Shown in pieces: positions 8,024 through 17,284 of a DNA stretch of 64,000 bases (the stretch's first letter is position 1; each line of letters opens with the position of its first letter). The notes beneath the pieces are model-generated. The model worked only from the letters and a program-made list of their open reading frames with translations. It had not been told where the DNA came from and searched no databases. The translations under genes were made by a program, and so were the position numbers. Source of the stretch: UKL13-3 sp040387195 (GTDB taxonomy: Bacteria > Bacteroidota > Bacteroidia > UKL13-3); NCBI GenBank assembly GCA_040387195.1, contig JAZKEF010000003.1:68121-132120 (forward strand). Direction: 5' to 3'.

Positions 8024-9337
8024 ATGGCCATTGAAAATATCTACACTCTTTTTTTACAATACCCGACCATTAGCACCGATACACGTAAGATAGGGAAAGG
8101 CTCTATTTTCTTTGCACTCAAAGGCCCCAACTTTAATGCTAACGCATTTGCGGCTGATGCATTAGAGATGGGGGCCGCTTATGCTGTGATAGATGAGGCG
8201 CAGCACAAAAAAGATGAACGATATATTCTGGTTGATGATGTATTGCAAACTCTTCAAAAGCTTGCTCAACATCACCGCAAGCAACTTGATATTCCCGTAA
8301 TTGCCATTGTGGGTTCGAATGGAAAAACTACAACTAAGGAATTGATTACCTCTGTGCTCAGCCAACAATTTAATGTATTGGCAACACCCGGAAATTTCAA
8401 CAACCATATCGGGCTTCCCCTAACATTGTTAATGCTGAATAAAAACCACCAAATAGCAGTGATTGAAATGGGAGCCAACCACATTGGTGAAAATGCTGAA
8501 TTGTGTGAAATTGCCTGTCCGGATTTAGGGTTGATAACCAATAACGGGAAAGATCACCTGGAAGGTTTCGGGAGTATAGAGGGAGTGGCGCAATCCAACA
8601 GTGAGTTATACTATTACCTGCTCAAACATAACGGACTTGCATTTGTAAACGCACATGATGAATGGCTGGTACGTATGGCTTCCCGCCTTACCCATAAAAT
8701 TACTTACGCTGCTAATGATGATGAAAGACTCGCTCAGGCAAACTGTGTTGGAACCGCAGAGACACTTCGCCCGGAAATTGTATTCCGGTATACCATTGAC
8801 AAAAATCCCGCTTCCATTCTGATTACAAGTTGCCTGAGCGGAGATTACAACTTCGACAATATCATGGCGGCCGTTTGCATTGGAAATCATTTCGGTATGA
8901 GCGAAGAATTAATTAAAGTGGGCATTGAAACCTATGAACCCAAAAACAATCGCTCCCAGGTAATCAAAAAAACAAATAACACAGTATACCTGGATGCTTA
9001 TAATGCCAACCCGAGCAGCATGGAAGCTTCCTTGAAAAATTTTGCGGCCATGCCGTTCAACCATAAAATTGCAATTATTGGCGACATGTTTGAAATGGGT
9101 GATTATGCAGCCCGCGAGCATGCTGAAATAATTGCATTTTGCTCAAAACTAAATTTGGAACAAGTATGGCTGGTAGGGGAAGAATTTTCGAAACAACAAG
9201 CCAAGGGCATGAAACAATTTAAGACAACGGAAGAGGTTATAAAAGTATTGATGGATAATCCGCTCATGCATAAAAATATTTTCATGAAAGGATCGAGGGG
9301 AATGAAACTGGAATCGCTGGTTGAGGTTATTGCTTAA
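8024..9337 (+). CDS. murF: UDP-MurNAc-tripeptide--D-Ala-D-Ala ligase
   Basis: Cytosolic ATP-dependent ligase that adds D-Ala-D-Ala to the peptidoglycan precursor. The 437-residue protein has the ATP loop GSNGKTTTKE (97-106), FNNHIGLPLTLL, EMGANHIGE, the Mur-family NNGKDHLEGFGS block and the C-terminal YNANPSSM substrate motif. It is divergent from the FG-GAP gene and its last 11 bases overlap the convergent ispF. It sits beside the porV-porU-gldJ locus, but no functional link to secretion is implied. Confidence 0.95.
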   Translation: MAIENIYTLFLQYPTISTDTRKIGKGSIFFALKGPNFNANAFAADALEMGAAYAVIDEAQHKKDERYILVDDVLQTLQKLAQHHRKQLDIPVIAIVGSNGKTTTKELITSVLSQQFNVLATPGNFNNHIGLPLTLLMLNKNHQIAVIEMGANHIGENAELCEIACPDLGLITNNGKDHLEGFGSIEGVAQSNSELYYYLLKHNGLAFVNAHDEWLVRMASRLTHKITYAANDDERLAQANCVGTAETLRPEIVFRYTIDKNPASILITSCLSGDYNFDNIMAAVCIGNHFGMSEELIKVGIETYEPKNNRSQVIKKTNNTVYLDAYNANPSSMEASLKNFAAMPFNHKIAIIGDMFEMGDYAAREHAEIIAFCSKLNLEQVWLVGEEFSKQQAKGMKQFKTTEEVIKVLMDNPLMHKNIFMKGSRGMKLESLVEVIA

Positions 9338-9800
9338 GCATTAATGCTACCGCATAAGCATTAACACCATCTTCACTGCCAATGTATCCCAGCTTTTCAT
9401 TCGTTGTTGCTTTTACTGAAATATCATCAATAGAAACGCTGCATATACCGGCAATGCAAGCTCGCATCTGGTCTGCATAAGGCATAATTTTAGGTTTTTC
9501 CAAACACAATGTAGCATCAATATTTCCTACTCTGTAGCCCTTTTCCTGAACAAGCTTCATTACATGAGCCAACAGCAGTTTACTATCTATTCCTTTATAC
9601 TGAGCATCCGTGTCGGGAAAATGTTTACCGATATCTCCTAAAGCAAGTGCTCCCAGAATTGCATCACAAATTGCATGTAACAATACATCAGCATCCGAAT
9701 GGCCAACTGCTCCTTTGGTGTGAGGAATCTGAATCCCTCCCAGCCATAAATCATAACCCTCGCTCAGTTTATGTACATCAAATCCGAAACCTATGCGCAT
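9327..9800 (-). CDS. ispF: 2-C-methyl-D-erythritol 2,4-cyclodiphosphate synthase
   Basis: Fifth enzyme of the MEP isoprenoid pathway; it cyclises CDP-ME-2-phosphate. The 157-residue length is usual. The metal ligands DVH (D8, H10) and H42 (HAICDA), the GHSDADVLLHA signature and the C-terminal TTNEKLGYIG...GVNAYAVALM block are all present. It starts 5 bases after the porV stop on the same strand, so it may be read through from the porU-porV transcript. Confidence 0.96.
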   Translation of the reverse strand: MRIGFGFDVHKLSEGYDLWLGGIQIPHTKGAVGHSDADVLLHAICDAILGALALGDIGKHFPDTDAQYKGIDSKLLLAHVMKLVQEKGYRVGNIDATLCLEKPKIMPYADQMRACIAGICSVSIDDISVKATTNEKLGYIGSEDGVNAYAVALMLKQ

Positions 9801-9805
9801 CTGCT

Positions 9806-11071
9806 TTAGTTTGTTGGAGCTTCAAACACTCCGTTATCTTTACTATCATTGCCTCCATCCTTTTGTTTTTTGAATGCATCAAGATCAAAAGTGAGTGTAA
9901 ATCGTAAGGTGTTATCGAGTGGGTTTCGTTGCTGGAATGATATCAGGTACGCCACATCCAATCCAAATACATTGTATCGTAAGCCTGCACCCATGGTAAG
10001 ATATTTTCGGTTTCCCTTGTATTGGTTTTCATGAAAATAACCGGCACGTAACGCAAATTGTTTATCATACCAGTATTCCATCCCGGTCGAAATATTAATC
10101 TCGTTCAACTCTTCTGAAAAACCTCCCGGAGCATCGCTGAAAGATTGCAGCATTCCTTGAACAACCGGAACATTATTCAATTTACCACTTTCAATAATCG
10201 GTTCCTTGGTAATCGGATCGGTTTCAATTTGTCCGTTTGCTCCTATTTTATATTTAGGTGGTGTTGGCACCAGTAACTTATTAAGGTCAACAGTAAGTGC
10301 TATACTATTGTATTTGTCAATTTCAACCTGCCAGTATGTACCTACGCGCAAGTTAATCGGAATAAAGTTTTCCTGCTGTGCGGTGGTATAGGTAACTTTT
10401 GCTCCGATATTGGTAATGGCTGCACCGTATCCATAGTTAAACTTATACCCTTTATACTTCATCGTATTCTGGTAATACGCTGTAATATCTCCTGCAAAGG
10501 ATTGCCCTGCCTTAATTCCTGCAACATTGGTTGCCCCACCGGCCAGATTGGAATAGATATATCGGAAAGCAATACCTACGGCAAACTGATCTGATAGTTT
10601 TTGGGAGTATCCCAAATCAACTGCTAGCTCATTAGGGTTAAAATTTCCCATGGATAACCCCGAGTTATCGGTAAAATTAATTTCACCAAGGGAAAAATAC
10701 CTCAAGGATCCACCGATTGCCGACTTTTCATTTATTTTTCCATAGGCCGATAAATAGGAAAGAGATACATCGGGTACCAATTGACGAAGCCAAGGTGTAT
10801 ATGAAATAGAAACGCCTCCGTTTTTTTCCATAAATGCCAGCTTGGAAGTATTCCAATGAATGGCATTCATATCATTTGGGGTTGCTACACCAACATCACC
10901 CATTGCTCCAGCTCTTGCATCAGGAGTAATCATCAAAAAAGGGACTGCGGTTGTAATTGTGTTTTGTCGCCCGTCAAGCTGACTTGCACTGGCATTATTA
11001 ACCTGAGCCGTTGCTCCAAAAATGCTCACTAAACCTGCTGCGGCAACTGTATAAATTTTTCTTATTATCAT
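9806..11071 (-). CDS. porV: T9SS outer-membrane shuttle protein PorV (LptO)
   Basis: Beta-barrel that carries cargo from the SprA translocon to the PorU attachment complex. The 421-residue protein is started at the ATG at 11071, which opens a signal peptide (MIIRKIYTVAAAGLVSIFGATAQ); an upstream in-frame start adds eight unlikely residues. Family signatures are visible: TTAVPFLMITPDARAGAMGD and ATPNDMNAIHWNTSKLAF near the N-terminus, then FadL-like strands and a phenylalanine-rich end. It lies directly downstream of porU (60-base gap), the conserved order in T9SS genomes. Confidence 0.93.
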   Translation of the reverse strand: MIIRKIYTVAAAGLVSIFGATAQVNNASASQLDGRQNTITTAVPFLMITPDARAGAMGDVGVATPNDMNAIHWNTSKLAFMEKNGGVSISYTPWLRQLVPDVSLSYLSAYGKINEKSAIGGSLRYFSLGEINFTDNSGLSMGNFNPNELAVDLGYSQKLSDQFAVGIAFRYIYSNLAGGATNVAGIKAGQSFAGDITAYYQNTMKYKGYKFNYGYGAAITNIGAKVTYTTAQQENFIPINLRVGTYWQVEIDKYNSIALTVDLNKLLVPTPPKYKIGANGQIETDPITKEPIIESGKLNNVPVVQGMLQSFSDAPGGFSEELNEINISTGMEYWYDKQFALRAGYFHENQYKGNRKYLTMGAGLRYNVFGLDVAYLISFQQRNPLDNTLRFTLTFDLDAFKKQKDGGNDSKDNGVFEAPTN

Positions 11072-11131
11072 GTGTGTGTTTAAAAACTCTCTCAACCGCG
11101 CAAAAATAAACGGATAGTTGGGATTTGAAAA

Positions 11132-14100
11132 TTAATTCAATATCACCATCTTTTGAAATTCTTCCGCACTTTTTCCTGTATTTGACTTAACTTTTACTTT
11201 GTAAACATATACCCCTTTACCAATATTATCTCCATAATCATCACGTCCATCCCAGTTTAATTGGTCAAAGTGATTTCCGTTGGTCAAAGCATCCGTTTGC
11301 AGCGTTTTGATCAATTTGCCACTGATGGTAAAAATCTGTACTTGCACGGTTATGGGTTCGCCCGCTTTATTATGATCGAAATGAAAGGTAGTATTGGTAG
11401 TAAAGGGGTTAGGATAGTTCAGTACATGTTGTAAAGCCATCTCCTGCGAACTGGCCACCACAAACTCCAGCATTGCGTCCGAAGAATTATTGTACACATC
11501 GTATGCTCTCGTTTTTAGCATATTTTTCCCTTGCGGCAAATCCTTCATCTTAAAATGCACCTCTCCCTCCTGATAACTATCTGTCTTAGCTTGATAATAG
11601 TCGTTTAATACTACATTTTTAGTCGTATTATTATTTAAAATCATCGAAATATCCCTGCCTACGCCCTTACCGGTTATATTAATTCCATTCTCATCTTTGA
11701 GCTTAACGATTAATGTCGGATTTTCGTTTGTTACCCCTCCGAATACAAATTGTTCGTCATTCATATACAGTTTGATTTCTGGGCCAGCATTGTCTGGAGG
11801 AATGCTATCCGAGGTGGTTCCAACAATCATATTGTTAAAATAACCAATAGCATCCGAAGTACCGTTGTCGCCTTCATAACTGATTTTCCCATAACCTATT
11901 TCATATGAAATATCTTTGGGCACCACAAATGAAAACGAGAACAAACCATTAACTACCGAAGCCTTTCCCCGGTATATTACATTGTTTTGCATGGTAAAAT
12001 TTGCTTGCGGGCTGGAGGGATTATTTCCAATGGTGCGGTATGTTGACGGTTTATCATATACTGTTGGATACACAATTCCTGTATATCCGCTCAGTGTGTT
12101 ATGTTGCAAATCCGTGAATTTTCCACTGATGGTAACTTTTGCAAAGGCTCTTAATGTATCAGGAGTGATTGAAACCGATTGATTGTTAATGCTTGTTGTT
12201 TGAATTCTGTTTGTCGGATAGGCTAGGTAAATTGCAGGATCTCCCAACAGTGTAAAATTACGCTCATTTTTATCGCCCGACAGATAATCATTTTTGGTTA
12301 AACGCATAATCTCTCCAAGTCTCAATGGATTGGCCGCAGAGGCTGAATCAAGCCCTACCCGGTTGTAAAAATAACTATTGAGTTCAAAATTGGAACCCGA
12401 GTTAACCAGTCGTACTGTTGTAAACAGGGCTATTCCGCCCCCGTTAGGGTTGAGCAGCACCATTTCACCTGCCGATGTTCTGGAAGGATCATCAAACCTG
12501 CTGAACTCACATGTGGCTGTAACAAATAACGGAAGTTTATTTCCATTGCCCCACCGCTGTATATCATCTGTATTCAGAATACGTTCGCCCGCCCAACCTA
12601 CTTCTCCACCATGTCCGGTATAATTTATTATCATGGCACCCTGCTCAACAGAATGAACTATTTCTGCTTGTGCGTCAGGATTTCTGGCCCCCCCGGCTGT
12701 ATTTTCTTCTTTAAAGGCGTCAATGAATATCTTTTTTACATTGTAGTTCTTAAACTTTAGGATGGCATTGTTTGCCAACTGTTCTGCCTGACTCTGGTGA
12801 ATATTGCTATCCTCATCATCTGCAACAAACACCAATTTTGTTTTCCAATCACCAAAAACCGGACTCTTTACGTAGTTAAATATTTTGTTCAGCATATTTG
12901 TGGCCTGAGTATTATCCTGAGCAGGCAACCTTCCGATAGCTATATCCAGCAATTCCTTTGTATCTGTATTCGAATCCCACTTCCCTTCAGTATCATCCAG
13001 CAACCCAAGATAATCATCTGAGTTGTAAGTATTAACAGGGTCGTATGATTCGATGCTTTCATAAGTGGGAACGTAATTGGTATTGTTGGATACCCGGTTT
13101 TTGTAATCATAGGATGCCCTTCCAAAGAGGGTAACATACTTCGGTAAATCCTGCGGGTTGGCCGCACGTTTATAAAACATCCGGAAAAAATCACGAATGG
13201 CACTTACATCCTGAGCACCCGAAGAAAATTCATTGTAGATCTGGTTAACAGTAATGACATGAACCCTCAGATTTGAGTTATCGATATGAAACCGGGCCAG
13301 GGTTTGGGATTCATTAACAAATGCCGGATGGGTAATAATAAACAAATCGGCTGCTGCCAGTCCGTGTAAGTTTTGGTTCGGAATTTTAGCTGCTGAAATC
13401 GGTTCTAAATATAATTGTCCGGTAAAGGAAATGTATTCCCGGAGAGAATCGGAAGTGGCAACAAAAGAGTAGCCCCCTCCTGAAGATCCGATCGTTTGAT
13501 TTACAGCCTGTGTAGGTGCGCTTACATCCCAAACGTATACAGGAACTCCGGAACTGATGTTAAACTGGCTGATTTTTCCTGCTCCAACACTTCTCGAATC
13601 CCGAAAGCTAAACATTGGACCAACCTGGCTTAAAACATTACGGCTTTGAAGTTCAAAATAGTCGAGCCAGCCAACCGATCCCGGAATAGGTAGGTTATAG
13701 GTATAGGTAACATTTATACTTCCGGAAGATACGGCAACTGTCGCATCCTTTAAAGCATCTGTATTGGTGGCATACGGACGTTCAAAATTGGCCTCAACCT
13801 GAGCCAGATTATGGTTAATAACAGGATTGCCGTTAATGCTTACTGAAAACATACTGGGCACAAAACTGTGTGCTGTAACGGATGATTTTATATACAAAGG
13901 CTCGGCAATATTCAGGTTTCCCAAATTTGCAGTAAAATTAATGGTTGCGGTTCGGCTAAACTCTTCTCCCATCCATCTTCTTCCCGATTTAATCAGGTTG
14001 TACAACTCCTGTTCATACACATATAACTGGTCAAACTCGGTCACCTGTGTGTTGGCTAAACCTGCACCAGGTGCCTGCGGAACGCGTTTTCCAACCACAC

Positions 14101-14998
14101 CGCCATATGTAATAAAGTAATATGTTACATCAGAATAGATATTCGTTGAGTGAGCATATCTTCCATTGGAGGCACTGTAATTCCACACATCCTGCTGTGC
14201 TTTCCCATAAAAAATAACCCTGTCTCCCTCATTAAAAACGCCATCAGACTCTCCTTCTACCCAAATTGCATTTTCGGGCAAATCATCGTGCCTGAAATCG
14301 CTGTTTTTTTGCGGCAACATCCCTCCCCCCATTCCATATATTTTAATCGTCCTCGGATCAATGCCATCCGTATTCAGCCCAATACTTTTTAAGTAATTTT
14401 TTGATAACGCATACATTCCCGTTTGGTTAATTGCCATTTTTATCCACTCTCCTGTTGCCAATACCGAGTTTGTAGCAAATGCCTTTTTCGCCAATAACGC
14501 TGAATTGGGAGCGGCTCCATCACTCTGAATGGTTATTTTGAACGACACCAAATGTTCAATGTTGCCACTTAACTTATTTATCCGCACCGGTATCACCTGA
14601 ACCATCAATACCGGATTCTTTTGTATATAGCCTAACTCCTGTTCAATAACAAACTCACTCTTCAGCAAGTCTTTATCCTGAAATAAAGTACCGGCTGCCA
14701 ACGTTTCATATACAAGGTCTCGTAACTCAACCTGGATATGCTGATTTCCGGATATTGGAATATTGCGCGTAACAATAGGTAATGCTCCATACTTATTTTT
14801 ATGGTAAGCAGCGTTTTCGAAAGTGTGGAATTGAGGATATAGTTTATCCTGTAGCTTATAATCCGATGTTATATTCCACCTTAGTGAAACGGGAGTTATT
14901 ATTTCAGCAGCGTCTACACCAAAATAAACCCCATGAAATAGAAGTAACAAAAGCACCTTAGAGGCTTTTATGACCTTTTTATGAAAATGTTGTTGCAT
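11132..14998 (-). CDS. porU: T9SS sortase PorU (C25 gingipain-like peptidase)
   Basis: Cell-surface cysteine protease that removes C-terminal sorting domains from T9SS cargo and attaches the proteins. 1288 residues with an N-terminal hydrophobic signal (VLLLLLFHGVYFG). The C25 catalytic pair is present: H796 in YTGHGGEVGWAGE and C830 in VTATCEFSRFD, a 34-residue spacing close to that in gingipains. The C-terminal ~95 residues (NYPNPFTTNTTFHF ... ISGKLIKTL ... GVYVYKVKV) form a FlgD/sorting-like domain, which PorU itself is known to keep. It is followed by porV. Confidence 0.94.
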   Translation of the reverse strand: MQQHFHKKVIKASKVLLLLLFHGVYFGVDAAEIITPVSLRWNITSDYKLQDKLYPQFHTFENAAYHKNKYGALPIVTRNIPISGNQHIQVELRDLVYETLAAGTLFQDKDLLKSEFVIEQELGYIQKNPVLMVQVIPVRINKLSGNIEHLVSFKITIQSDGAAPNSALLAKKAFATNSVLATGEWIKMAINQTGMYALSKNYLKSIGLNTDGIDPRTIKIYGMGGGMLPQKNSDFRHDDLPENAIWVEGESDGVFNEGDRVIFYGKAQQDVWNYSASNGRYAHSTNIYSDVTYYFITYGGVVGKRVPQAPGAGLANTQVTEFDQLYVYEQELYNLIKSGRRWMGEEFSRTATINFTANLGNLNIAEPLYIKSSVTAHSFVPSMFSVSINGNPVINHNLAQVEANFERPYATNTDALKDATVAVSSGSINVTYTYNLPIPGSVGWLDYFELQSRNVLSQVGPMFSFRDSRSVGAGKISQFNISSGVPVYVWDVSAPTQAVNQTIGSSGGGYSFVATSDSLREYISFTGQLYLEPISAAKIPNQNLHGLAAADLFIITHPAFVNESQTLARFHIDNSNLRVHVITVNQIYNEFSSGAQDVSAIRDFFRMFYKRAANPQDLPKYVTLFGRASYDYKNRVSNNTNYVPTYESIESYDPVNTYNSDDYLGLLDDTEGKWDSNTDTKELLDIAIGRLPAQDNTQATNMLNKIFNYVKSPVFGDWKTKLVFVADDEDSNIHQSQAEQLANNAILKFKNYNVKKIFIDAFKEENTAGGARNPDAQAEIVHSVEQGAMIINYTGHGGEVGWAGERILNTDDIQRWGNGNKLPLFVTATCEFSRFDDPSRTSAGEMVLLNPNGGGIALFTTVRLVNSGSNFELNSYFYNRVGLDSASAANPLRLGEIMRLTKNDYLSGDKNERNFTLLGDPAIYLAYPTNRIQTTSINNQSVSITPDTLRAFAKVTISGKFTDLQHNTLSGYTGIVYPTVYDKPSTYRTIGNNPSSPQANFTMQNNVIYRGKASVVNGLFSFSFVVPKDISYEIGYGKISYEGDNGTSDAIGYFNNMIVGTTSDSIPPDNAGPEIKLYMNDEQFVFGGVTNENPTLIVKLKDENGINITGKGVGRDISMILNNNTTKNVVLNDYYQAKTDSYQEGEVHFKMKDLPQGKNMLKTRAYDVYNNSSDAMLEFVVASSQEMALQHVLNYPNPFTTNTTFHFDHNKAGEPITVQVQIFTISGKLIKTLQTDALTNGNHFDQLNWDGRDDYGDNIGKGVYVYKVKVKSNTGKSAEEFQKMVILN

Positions 14999-15195
14999 AT
15001 CAAAAAATAAAATGCTTATAATTGGAACTTTGTATAGTTATTAATAACACGTTAATAAACGTTAAACAAAACAAATTAATTGTACGCGTATTACAAATGA
15101 TTTGAATGAATTAATAATTCATGCAAAACGGGACAAACTTATACTAAATGCTATAGGAGTTATCAATAATATTCTATAACACACGAGACATAAAA

Positions 15196-16191
15196 ATGAA
15201 GGTAAAAATTGCTGTACAAAACAGCATCTATATATACATATTAGCGTTAATCCTTAGTGTAGGGACTGCTTGGGCTCAAGACCCGCAGTTTTCCCAGTAC
15301 TATGCTAATCCTATATATACGAATCCCGCTTTTGCAGGAGGGTCAAATGTGGGGCGCATGGTGCTTAATTATCGGAGTCAGTGGCCTACCATATCGGGTA
15401 CTTTCAGAACATTTTCGGCATCTTATGATGAACATTATGATATCATAAACGGGGGTATCGGTTTTATTGCTACCGCTGATGAGGCCGGTGTTGGAACATT
15501 GCAGTCTACGTCCTTCAGCGGGATGTATGCCTACCAGATTAATTTGAACAAAACCATGACCATGCGGCTGGGAGTGCAGGCCGGTGTTTTTCAAAAAACA
15601 ATCAATTTTAACAAACTTGTATTCGTTGATCAAATCAGGGAACAGCAGGGAATTGTAAGGGCAACAGGAGAAGTGCCAATTACCAATGCGATATTTTATC
15701 CCAACTTTTCGGCCGGTGGAATTATATACTCCAACTCATTTTACGCGGGTGCTGCCATTCACAACCTGAATACGCCTGCACAGGGCTTTTACAAATCTTC
15801 AGAGAGTAAAATTCAGATGCGTTATACCCTTCACGGGGGGCTGGTGCAACCTGTGAAAAAACACAGGGATCCTAAAAAAGCATCCAACCTGTATCCGAAT
15901 GTATTGTACATGCAACAAGGTTCAAACATTCAGCTCAACTTAGGTATGTACTACAATCAGGGGCCGATTGTTTACGGGGCATACTTCCGCCAAACCCTGC
16001 GCAACCCGGATGCTCTCATCTTGTTACTGGGTATACGTACACCAAAAGTTAAAATCGGTTTTTCATATGACGGAACCATTTCCGATATCCGAAAAGCGGC
16101 AGGCCAGTCATATGAAGTGTCTTTATCGTTCGAGTTGAAGAAGCATGTGAGAAGCAAAAAAGTTAGAAGTATCAGATGTCCGGAATTCTAA
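15196..16191 (+). CDS. PorP/SprF family outer-membrane protein (first of tandem pair)
   Basis: 331 residues with a signal peptide ending at AWAQ. It opens with the family hallmark DPQFSQYYANPIYTNPAFAGG and ends with a beta-barrel and the conserved cysteine tail (SIRCPEF). Family members anchor the T9SS machine, or individual type B cargo, at the outer membrane. Together with the next gene and gldJ it forms a co-directional run divergent from porU. No giant adhesin gene is adjacent, so I cannot say whether it is the core PorP or a cargo-specific SprF. Confidence 0.88.
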   Translation: MKVKIAVQNSIYIYILALILSVGTAWAQDPQFSQYYANPIYTNPAFAGGSNVGRMVLNYRSQWPTISGTFRTFSASYDEHYDIINGGIGFIATADEAGVGTLQSTSFSGMYAYQINLNKTMTMRLGVQAGVFQKTINFNKLVFVDQIREQQGIVRATGEVPITNAIFYPNFSAGGIIYSNSFYAGAAIHNLNTPAQGFYKSSESKIQMRYTLHGGLVQPVKKHRDPKKASNLYPNVLYMQQGSNIQLNLGMYYNQGPIVYGAYFRQTLRNPDALILLLGIRTPKVKIGFSYDGTISDIRKAAGQSYEVSLSFELKKHVRSKKVRSIRCPEF

Positions 16192-16225
16192 AAAAGTTGT
16201 TTATATTCGTATCAACCCATTGGAA

Positions 16226-17218
16226 ATGAAAAAAACGCTTCTAAAATTATTGCTTTGGTTAGCTATACCTTTTACAGCTTTGGCGCAAGACCCACAGTTT
16301 TCTCAGTTTTATGCCAATCCTCTTTACACTAATCCTGCATTTGCAGGCGCTTCCAACAATATCCGTTTTACCATCATTGGCCGTGATCAGTACACCGGCA
16401 TCAGCAATAATTACAAAACTGCAGGTGCCAGCCTTGATGCTCAAGTGAATTCCTTAAATGGCGGCTTGGGATTGATGGCAACGATGGATATGGCGGGAGA
16501 TGGACGATTAACCACAACAACCTTCAGCGGTATTTATGCTTACAGCGTTGCGCTTTCCCGAAAAGTAACAATGAGAGCAGGTATTCAGGCTTCTTATTAC
16601 CAGCGTGCTTACGACTTCAGCAAATTTCGCTTTGGCGATCAGATTGATGACCAATACGGTTTTATATTACCAACCAACGAGGTAAGGGGCTTGCAACAAA
16701 TTAACCTGCTGAATTTTGGAACAGGGCTTCTCATATACAGCAACACCCTATTTGGAGGTATTGCCGTGCATAACCTTACCGAACCCAATCAATCTTTCTA
16801 CTCGCCCAACAGCAGTGCCGATGAGTTTAAGCTTCCAAGAAGATACACACTCCATACCGGAGCCAATATTACTGTTAAAAATGCCCGATTTGACGATCAA
16901 AAAGTAATTCTTTCGCCAAATGTATTGTACATGCAGCAACGCAATTTTAATCAGTTAAATCTTGGGTTTTATGTAAAAAAACAGGCTTTAACAGCAGGTA
17001 TGTGGTTCAGGCAAACATCTGTAAATAGTGATGCCTTCATCTTTTTAGTAGGTCTTAAGTTTCCAAAATTCAGGGTGGGTTACAGCTATGATATTACAAT
17101 ATCTGGAGCCCGCACAGCCACGCAGGGTTCGCATGAACTTTCGATGGCATTTGAGCTTAAACCTAAGAAAAAATCGACTAAACGAACTGTAAAAGCGATG
17201 CGTTGTCCTGAATTTTAG
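16226..17218 (+). CDS. PorP/SprF family outer-membrane protein (second of tandem pair)
   Basis: A 330-residue paralogue of the preceding gene, 34 bases downstream. I use the ATG at 16226 (MKKTLLKLLLWLAIPFTALA, signal peptide) rather than the TTG two codons earlier. It shows the same start of the mature protein (DPQFSQFYANPLYTNPAFAGA), the same VLYMQQRNFNQLNLG region and the same cysteine tail (AMRCPEF). The two proteins have clearly diverged, so the duplication is old. Confidence 0.88.
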   Translation: MKKTLLKLLLWLAIPFTALAQDPQFSQFYANPLYTNPAFAGASNNIRFTIIGRDQYTGISNNYKTAGASLDAQVNSLNGGLGLMATMDMAGDGRLTTTTFSGIYAYSVALSRKVTMRAGIQASYYQRAYDFSKFRFGDQIDDQYGFILPTNEVRGLQQINLLNFGTGLLIYSNTLFGGIAVHNLTEPNQSFYSPNSSADEFKLPRRYTLHTGANITVKNARFDDQKVILSPNVLYMQQRNFNQLNLGFYVKKQALTAGMWFRQTSVNSDAFIFLVGLKFPKFRVGYSYDITISGARTATQGSHELSMAFELKPKKKSTKRTVKAMRCPEF

Positions 17219-17226
17219 ATTGGAAA

Positions 17227-17260
17227 TTGGAATATATTGTGCATTTTTACGTTATATTTG
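17227..17260 (+). promoter_or_regulatory. Candidate gldJ promoter
   Basis: TTG (17227-17229), 23 bases, then TATATTTG (17253-17260), a full match to the Bacteroidota -7 element. It lies 24 bases before the gldJ ATG, suggesting transcription independent of the porP pair. Confidence 0.5.
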
Positions 17261-17284
17261 AAAAATTAATAATAAGCTAAGTAT

